From Balneolaceae bacterium (GTDB lineage Bacteria; Bacteroidota; Rhodothermia; Balneolales; Balneolaceae), in NCBI GenBank assembly GCA_007123785.1, contig SLGL01000391.1:1-10935 (forward strand): a DNA stretch of 10,935 nt, given 5' to 3'. Below are positions 6,467 through 10,935 of this stretch, one piece after another. Numbering within the stretch: position 1 is the stretch's first letter; each line of letters starts with the position of its first letter. The notes beneath the pieces are model-generated. The model did not search any database, was not told the DNA's origin, and saw only the letters and a program-made list of their open reading frames with translations. Made by a program: the position numbers and the translations under genes.

Positions 6467-7684
6467 ATGGTTCAAAAAATGAATTCAAACATCCCAAAAC
6501 TGGAACAGACCTGGAGGTGGTACGGGCCATACGACAAAATCACCCTGCAGGAAATTCGCCAAACCGGCTCTACCGGTATTGTTACTGCACTGCATCATTT
6601 ACCGATTGGCGCTGTCTGGACCACTGATGAAATTGAAAAAAGAAAAAAAGAAATCGAAAAAAGCGGCCTGCGATGGTCGGTTGTAGAAAGCATTCCGGTC
6701 CACGAAGATATTAAACGACAAGTAAAAGGCTTTGAATCCTATATTGAAAATTACAAACAATCGATCCGAAACCTCGGAAAATCAGGTATAGATACAGTCT
6801 GCTATAACTTTATGCCCGTTCTCGACTGGACCCGAACCGACCTGGAATACGAAGTGTATGACGGATCGACGGCTCTGCGATTTGATGAAACGGCCCTTGC
6901 TGCTTTTGATCTGTTCATTCTTAAGCGCCCGGATGCCCGGGATGAATACAGTCAAAAAGTGATTGGAGATGCTGAAGGGTTTTTTCAAAAACTCAGTTCT
7001 TCTCAGAAAGATACATTGACGGAAACGATCCTGGCCGGTCTGCCCGGCTCAGAAGAGGGCTACACACTGGACGAATTCCGGGGGATACTTGCCAGTTATG
7101 AGCAAATAGGTCCGGAAAACCTGAAAAATAATCTCTACCATTTTCTCCGTGAAGTGGTACCGGTTGCAGAAGAGTCCGGTGTCCGGCTTGCCATCCATCC
7201 AGACGATCCACCTTTTTCCCTTTTTGGCCTGCCGAGAGTGGTGAGTACCGAAGCCGATGCAAAAGCACTGACAGAAGTGGTTGACTCCCCCTCAAATGGT
7301 ATTACACTCTGCACTGGTTCATACGGTGCGCGGCCCGACAATGATCTGCCGGGAATGGCAAAAAGGTTTGGCCCAAAAATCAACTTCATCCATTTAAGGA
7401 ATATTTTACGCGAAGATGGCCGCACGTTTCATGAATCAGATCACCTCGACGGCTCGGTGGATATGGCAGCTGTTATGCACGAACTGGTTATTGAGCAAAA
7501 AAGAAGACTTGACGAAGGCCGTAAAGATGTAAATATTCCCATGCGCCCTGACCACGGTCATAAAATGCTGGATGACCTGAAAAAAGATGCCTTTCCCGGA
7601 TACTCTCTCATAGGCCGGATGCGCGGCCTGGCAGAGCTGAGAGGACTGGAATTGGGAATTCACATAAAGCTGGAACAAAACTGA
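6467..7684 (+). CDS. uxuA: D-mannonate dehydratase
   Basis: This cytoplasmic metal-dependent TIM-barrel enzyme dehydrates D-mannonate to 2-keto-3-deoxy-D-gluconate. The protein is collinear with E. coli UxuA (about 394 residues). Conserved blocks are EQTWRWYGP (13-21), TGIVTALHH (36-44), WSVVESIPVHEDIK (70-83), VCYNFMPVLDWTRTDLEY (111-128), HPDDPP (244-249), LCTGSYGARPDNDL (281-294), FIHLRN (307-312) and IPMRPDHGHKMLDDL (357-371), which include the Cys and His residues used for metal binding. The ATG at 6467 gives 405 residues; the in-frame ATG at 6479 gives 401 and is equally possible, since neither has a ribosome-binding site and the family homology begins around residue 12. It diverges from the uxuB-like gene and is followed after 76 bp by the TIM-barrel protein gene, probably cotranscribed. 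Confidence 0.97.
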   Translation: MVQKMNSNIPKLEQTWRWYGPYDKITLQEIRQTGSTGIVTALHHLPIGAVWTTDEIEKRKKEIEKSGLRWSVVESIPVHEDIKRQVKGFESYIENYKQSIRNLGKSGIDTVCYNFMPVLDWTRTDLEYEVYDGSTALRFDETALAAFDLFILKRPDARDEYSQKVIGDAEGFFQKLSSSQKDTLTETILAGLPGSEEGYTLDEFRGILASYEQIGPENLKNNLYHFLREVVPVAEESGVRLAIHPDDPPFSLFGLPRVVSTEADAKALTEVVDSPSNGITLCTGSYGARPDNDLPGMAKRFGPKINFIHLRNILREDGRTFHESDHLDGSVDMAAVMHELVIEQKRRLDEGRKDVNIPMRPDHGHKMLDDLKKDAFPGYSLIGRMRGLAELRGLELGIHIKLEQN

Positions 7685-7760
7685 ACCAGTTTTATTCATA
7701 AGGATGTTATTTACCTGTCGCTAAATTTTACCCATAAAACACTTAATTAAACAACTTAAC

Positions 7761-8630
7761 ATGATTTTCCGAATCGCTTTAACTTTCCTTTTTTTAATCG
7801 GAACATTCATCCCCGAAACCGACCGCAGCACGGCATACGCCCAGCAGGGTGAACAGCTTCTGCCCGATCCCGGTGTGGTTTCATACACCTTCCGCAACCA
7901 GTTTTCTGAAGACACTCCGGGAACGCTCGACATGATTAAAGAAATGGGAATCACCAACATCGAATTTTCGAATCTGTTCGGGTACTCAGCTCAAGAGATG
8001 CGACAGATGCTGGATGAGCGGGGTATGATTGCTACCTCCTACGGTGTGAGTTACGATGCACTGGTCAACAATACCGAAGAAGTGGCCGAAGACGCACTCA
8101 CTCTGGGGGCAAAATTTGTCCGCGTAGCCTGGATTCCACACGAAGGAGAGTTTGATATTGAAGATACACGCCGTGCAATACGTGATTTTACTGAAGCAGG
8201 AAAAATACTAAGCGAATACGGCATTCAATTTGCTTATCACAATCATGGCTACGAATTTCGTCCCTATGGTGATGGCACTCTCTATGACTATATGGTTCAG
8301 AATTCCGATCCGGAGTATGTAAATTTCCAAATAGATACTTTTTGGGTGGCTCAACCCGGGCATGATCCGGTTGAGGTACTTCGCAGCTATCCCGACCGGA
8401 TTCTGCTGGTTCACATGAAAGACCTGAGCCACGATGCCGAACACAACTATTCAGGACGGGCTCCCAGCGATCTTGATGTACCTTTGGGTACCGGCCAGAT
8501 TGATTGGGAGGAGTTTTTAAAAGTAGCTCAGGACTCGGCCATTGAGTATTTCTATATCGAAGATGAGACAGAAAATGTGGTCGAACGTGTCCCCAGAAGC
8601 CGGGAATACATCATGAGCATCACCAACTAA
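7761..8630 (+). CDS. Exported xylose-isomerase-like TIM-barrel protein (sugar phosphate isomerase/epimerase family)
   Basis: The 289-residue protein begins with a signal peptide (MIFRIALTFLFLIGTFI..., cleavage likely after AYA near residue 27), so it acts in the periplasm or outside. Residues 36-288 form a xylose-isomerase-like (AP-endonuclease 2) TIM barrel. The visible motifs are NIEFSNLFG (66-74), FAYHNHGYEF (157-166), FQIDTFWV (189-196), LLVHMKDL (215-222), PLGTGQIDW (241-249) and FYIEDET (264-270). Together they give the Glu/Asp/His/Glu pattern used for metal and sugar binding. The exact reaction is unknown. A phosphorylated substrate is unlikely outside the cytoplasm, so an isomerase, epimerase or lyase on a free or oxidised sugar is more plausible. 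It lies directly downstream of uxuA and was probably recruited to the uronate locus. The convergent repeat region follows its TAA stop. Confidence 0.85.
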   Translation: MIFRIALTFLFLIGTFIPETDRSTAYAQQGEQLLPDPGVVSYTFRNQFSEDTPGTLDMIKEMGITNIEFSNLFGYSAQEMRQMLDERGMIATSYGVSYDALVNNTEEVAEDALTLGAKFVRVAWIPHEGEFDIEDTRRAIRDFTEAGKILSEYGIQFAYHNHGYEFRPYGDGTLYDYMVQNSDPEYVNFQIDTFWVAQPGHDPVEVLRSYPDRILLVHMKDLSHDAEHNYSGRAPSDLDVPLGTGQIDWEEFLKVAQDSAIEYFYIEDETENVVERVPRSREYIMSITN

Positions 8631-8633
8631 AAA

Positions 8634-8873
8634 GTACAACGGGTCGCTGACCCGATAACTCAGAATCTCGCAAATATCTACACGAACTATAAAATCCAGA
8701 ACTCTAAACTGAACCTTCGATCTCTCGATTCTTAACAGATACCAAGCCTTCCCGTACATCGGGTCGCTGACCCGATAACCCGGAATCTTGCAAATATCTA
8801 CACGAACTATAAAATCCAGAATTTTCAACTGAACCTTCAATCATTCGATTTTTAACAGATACCAAGCCTTCCG
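8634..8873. repeat. Tandem duplication of a 120-bp unit, each starting with a hairpin
   Basis: Copy 1 (8634-8753) and copy 2 (8754-8873) have a period of exactly 120 bp and differ at about 12 positions by my count (about 90% identity). A block of 31 identical bases covers CAAATATCTACACGAACTAT and the following AAAATCCAGA, and AACAGATACCAAGCCTTCC is also conserved. Each copy starts with GTACA followed by the perfect hairpin CGGGTC-GCT-GACCCG (8640-8654 and 8760-8774). No open reading frame or integrase-like gene is attached. The divergence between copies shows that the duplication is not recent, or that one copy was acquired separately. Confidence 0.85.
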
Positions 8874-8887
8874 GTTCAGCGAACCGG
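8871..8887. repeat. Hairpin CCGGTTC-AGC-GAACCGG at the end of the tandem repeat
   Basis: This is a perfect 7-bp stem with a three-base AGC loop. It begins where a third copy of the 120-bp unit would start and occupies the place of its hairpin, but the stem sequence differs and both arms have changed together, so pairing is kept. Confidence 0.7.
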
Positions 8888-8954
8888 ACTACATTTGCCC
8901 GCAAACACGACTATCGCCCCAAACCGCTACTTTCCCCGTGCAGCAACTTTCCAG

Positions 8955-8973
8955 GCCGGGCAAGCTGTCCGGC
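8955..8973. repeat. Hairpin GCCGGGCA-AGC-TGTCCGGC next to the VCBS gene stop
   Basis: This is an 8-bp stem with one G-T wobble and again an AGC loop, lying 6 bp past the TAA stop of the minus-strand cytochrome/VCBS gene. The position fits a 3'-end structure for that transcript, but no U-run follows it. The shared loop suggests it belongs to the same palindrome family as the other three hairpins in this gap. Confidence 0.6.
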
Positions 8974-8979
8974 GTACAA

Positions 8980-10584
8980 TTACCTGCCTGACTTATTTTC
9001 CAGTAAAAGAAAGTGGGGTGAATTACTCCACACTTCCCGGGTGCTGTCGGACGCTCCGAAAAATCCATCAGAAAAATTCCCAAGCAAGATGTCATGGTAC
9101 CCATTACCTGTCCAGTCCGCAACATCCATCGTAATCCACCTTCCATTTGACGCTTCAGGATGATGGTAGGGTGTAAAATTGAGCCCTCCTTCGTTTTTAA
9201 AAATGACAAACCCTTCTTCAGGTTTATTTTCAAAATCCGCATAAAACCCGATCACAGCGACATCCAGTTCTCCGTTTTGAGTAAAATCTGCGGCTTTCGC
9301 GTTAAAAGCCCCATGAACCGGATAGAACCACTCCTCTTCAAAGTTGTTGTAACCGTCATTTAAAAAAATATAAACCCCGTGATAAGGCTTGAAAACTGTG
9401 GAATAATCGGCATTATCACCGCTTGTGTAGAGAATATCCGGATGACCGTTGTTGTTGAAATCGTGAAGTTCGAATGAGCTGGAACCCGCAGCTATATGAA
9501 ACTGAAGCAGAGTTTTCTGAAGAAATTTGCCGCCACCCTGATTCTCAAACAGATAAATCGCCTGATCAGCCTGTGTGCATAATGCCACAACATCCAACCG
9601 GTTATTCCCGGTAAAGTCTGTCACTTTGGCTTCGATGCAGCCCGGTGAATCTAATAAAACATGCTGCCTGTACCCGGAGCCATCTTCTAATTTATTCAGC
9701 CATAACAATTTACCGGCCCGATGCCCAAATTCACTGATCACCAGATCCCTGAGGCCGTTTTGATTCAGGTCTGTCGGTTTGACCTCCACCGGCCTCGATA
9801 GCTCATCCCAAATCAGGGAATCCGAAATAACCTCATTTTCTGCAACACTGTAAGTTATTTTTCTTATCGAACCGGAGGGAGCATCGGTGGGTAGCAGGTT
9901 TCCCATCAACGTAATCAGAAGATCGATTTGGCCTGTCTCATTTTCTTTGTTGATAACCCGGATATCGGAGACCGGAGAATCCACCTCCACAGATTGAATC
10001 AACTCCAGATTGCGGTCAAATATCAGCAATTTTCGTTCATTTACATCGCCAATAAAAATCAGTCCGTTTTCGGATTCAATCCGGCTGGCCGTAACTTTAG
10101 GTGTGGAGTTGGGCTCGTAGTTTGTTGTTTTCACATCAAAAAAAAGTGAATCAATCCGAATGGCCGGACTCCTGTCAGCTTCTGAAAGTTTTTCTGGTGC
10201 AGCTTCATGATAAAAGTCTATGATTTTCTGCCACTCACTCCTGCTTAGCTGCGGTTCGGCTGGATAGTATCCATCAGGAAGATAAGGATCTCTTTCGGTC
10301 GGGTACGGCCTGACTTCATGCCGGAAGATGCCCATTTTAGGACCCATTGCCGGCAACACCGATGATATCCAGGTATCTTTGGGAAGGATATCCGGCTCCG
10401 GATAGAGATGACAGGTGGAACAATACTGAACGGATAATCTCTGTCCTTCCCGGATTTCCAACTCCTCAGTTGAAAGATTCGTATCATCAGAGATATCCGA
10501 CCTGTTTATAAAAAAATACCAGGCCACCATGATGAAAAGTGTGCCGGATAGTATCAGAAAAACGGATCTTTTCCTTCTGTCCAT
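8980..10584 (-). CDS. Membrane-anchored mono-heme cytochrome c / VCBS (FG-GAP) repeat protein
   Basis: The 534-residue protein starts with a basic N-terminus and one hydrophobic segment (MDRRKR then 8-26), a signal anchor or signal peptide that places the rest outside the cytoplasm. A single heme c attachment site, CSTCH, is at 55-59, with Met80 or Met84 (LPAMGPKMG) as candidate distal ligands and a closing helix SEWQKIIDFYHEAAPE (116-131). From about 160 onward come beta-propeller-like VCBS/FG-GAP repeats. Five have DxxxNGxxD-type calcium loops: DLNQNGLRD (272-280), DFTGNNRLD (323-331), DFNNNGHPD (375-383), DFTQNGELD (433-441) and DWTGNGYHD (490-498). The reaction or partner is unknown. The architecture suggests surface or periplasmic redox exchange, or a structural or adhesive role for the propeller. 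It lies 66 bp after a CRTAC1-like gene on the same strand, so the two are probably one operon. Confidence 0.85.
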   Translation of the reverse strand: MDRRKRSVFLILSGTLFIMVAWYFFINRSDISDDTNLSTEELEIREGQRLSVQYCSTCHLYPEPDILPKDTWISSVLPAMGPKMGIFRHEVRPYPTERDPYLPDGYYPAEPQLSRSEWQKIIDFYHEAAPEKLSEADRSPAIRIDSLFFDVKTTNYEPNSTPKVTASRIESENGLIFIGDVNERKLLIFDRNLELIQSVEVDSPVSDIRVINKENETGQIDLLITLMGNLLPTDAPSGSIRKITYSVAENEVISDSLIWDELSRPVEVKPTDLNQNGLRDLVISEFGHRAGKLLWLNKLEDGSGYRQHVLLDSPGCIEAKVTDFTGNNRLDVVALCTQADQAIYLFENQGGGKFLQKTLLQFHIAAGSSSFELHDFNNNGHPDILYTSGDNADYSTVFKPYHGVYIFLNDGYNNFEEEWFYPVHGAFNAKAADFTQNGELDVAVIGFYADFENKPEEGFVIFKNEGGLNFTPYHHPEASNGRWITMDVADWTGNGYHDILLGNFSDGFFGASDSTREVWSNSPHFLLLENKSGR

Positions 10585-10650
10585 AAATGTTTAGATGATC
10601 GGTTATGATTCTACGCTACTGAAAAAGCCGGCCTCATCAAAACAGAGAAA

Positions 10651-10935
10651 TTAATACCTGAAAAACTGAACCCGCCCATTGTTCCTTGCCACGGCAAAGA
10701 CTCTTTCATCCCCTGCTGTTGTAATCGGAGTAATATTTCGAACTTCACCCCTGAGAAAGAGTCCGCTCGATTTCAGGCTCAGCGATTTAAACTCGTCTCC
10801 GCTATTCCCTTGCAGCATCAGGCCGTAGCTTGCATCCTGCCGCCCGCCAAAACTCGGATTTACTTTAAACAGATTACCGGCAAGTATCAGATCGCGATTT
10901 CCGTCATCATTAAAATCGCCTGCGTGAATTCCCAT
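10651..10935 (-). CDS. C-terminal end of a CRTAC1-like VCBS/FG-GAP protein (partial)
   Basis: The last 95 or so codons of a gene that enters from the right edge end with TAA at 10651-10653. The ATG at the very edge is an internal codon, not a start, because the frame opens in the middle of a calcium loop repeat (GDFNDDGNRDLILAGN, with the DxNxDGxxD pattern). The tail, with YGLMLQGNSGDEF, a short SGLFLRGEVRNI segment and the terminal ARNNGRVQFFRY, resembles the C-terminus of large secreted VCBS proteins of the CRTAC1/ASPIC-UnbV type in Bacteroidota. These are often paired with other VCBS genes or found near SusCD-type uptake genes. Function is unknown. The next gene on the strand is the cytochrome/VCBS protein. 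Confidence 0.8.
   Translation of the reverse strand: MGIHAGDFNDDGNRDLILAGNLFKVNPSFGGRQDASYGLMLQGNSGDEFKSLSLKSSGLFLRGEVRNITPITTAGDERVFAVARNNGRVQFFRY

Larger units (their letters stand above)
8631..8979. other. Convergent intergenic region with repeats, no gene
   Basis: This 349-bp stretch separates two genes that end toward each other. It contains a tandem 120-bp repeat and four short hairpins, described separately. No credible coding sequence was found. The minus-strand frame that stays open through the repeat does so because its period is divisible by three, and it runs into the TIM-barrel gene antisense. No hairpin is followed by a U-run, so no canonical intrinsic terminator is visible for either gene, although the hairpins may still help end or protect the transcripts. 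Confidence 0.7.

Noticed and set aside
7711..7739. Promoter for the TIM-barrel gene (TTTACC, 17 bp, CATAAA)
   Set aside because: Both hexamers match the consensus at only 4 of 6 bases, and the 76-bp gap after uxuA is easily explained by cotranscription.
8640..8654. Intrinsic terminator for the TIM-barrel gene
   Set aside because: The 6-bp stem is perfect and well placed, but GATAACTC follows instead of a U-run, and the same hairpin recurs as part of the 120-bp repeat.
8517..8840. Minus-strand frame of 107 codons through the tandem repeat
   Set aside because: It stays open because the 120-bp period is a multiple of three, repeats the same peptide twice, and overlaps the 3' end of the TIM-barrel gene antisense. 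Coding is not supported, although genome-wide copies may be misannotated as hypothetical proteins.
8634..8887. CRISPR array
   Set aside because: Only two long units of 120 bp are present, similar along their whole length rather than short repeats with unrelated spacers, and no cas genes are nearby.

Overview
The window looks like a piece of a heterotrophic, polysaccharide-degrading bacterium of the Bacteroidota / Balneolota / Rhodothermota group. The reasons are indirect. None of the start codons has a clear Shine-Dalgarno sequence; most are preceded by A/T-rich sequence. There are VCBS/FG-GAP proteins of the CRTAC1 type, a sugar isomerase-like protein with a signal peptide, and a secreted tandem esterase. 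No rRNA, tRNA, transposase, phage gene or CRISPR array was seen, so the lineage call is an inference.

Positions 1-7684 hold a uronic-acid catabolic locus with two arms that diverge from 6239-6466. The minus-strand arm reads, in transcription order: SDR-type fructuronate reductase (uxuB-like), kdgA, kdgK, uxaC, and a secreted tandem alpha/beta-hydrolase that runs off the left edge. The plus-strand arm is uxuA followed by a secreted xylose-isomerase-like TIM-barrel protein. Together the genes give the whole Ashwell-type route: D-glucuronate -> D-fructuronate (UxaC) -> D-mannonate (SDR UxuB) -> 2-keto-3-deoxygluconate (UxuA) -> KDPG (KdgK) -> pyruvate + glyceraldehyde-3-phosphate (KdgA). The esterase and the TIM-barrel protein are plausibly steps outside the cytoplasm that release or modify uronate-containing sugars. 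The galacturonate-specific enzymes UxaA/UxaB, a transporter and a regulator are not in the window.

The divergent region carries two face-to-face, overlapping sigma70-like promoters and a perfect 10-bp palindrome lying in the spacer of one of them, a natural place for a shared regulator. Two gaps inside the minus-strand arm are unusually long (about 185 bp). One contains a 22-bp inverted repeat with an 88-bp interior (3389-3520); the other contains an 8-bp-arm inverted repeat about 100 bp upstream of kdgA.

Positions 8631-8979 are a convergent intergenic region with a tandem 120-bp repeat (two copies about 90% identical) and four short hairpins, all with a three-base AGC/GCT loop but with different stems. 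This looks like an extragenic palindromic repeat family.

Positions 8980-10935 (minus strand) belong to a second operon: the C-terminal end of a CRTAC1-like VCBS protein, then a membrane-anchored protein joining a mono-heme cytochrome c domain to about five calcium-loop VCBS repeats. Its function is not known to me. It converges on the uronate locus and need not be related to it.
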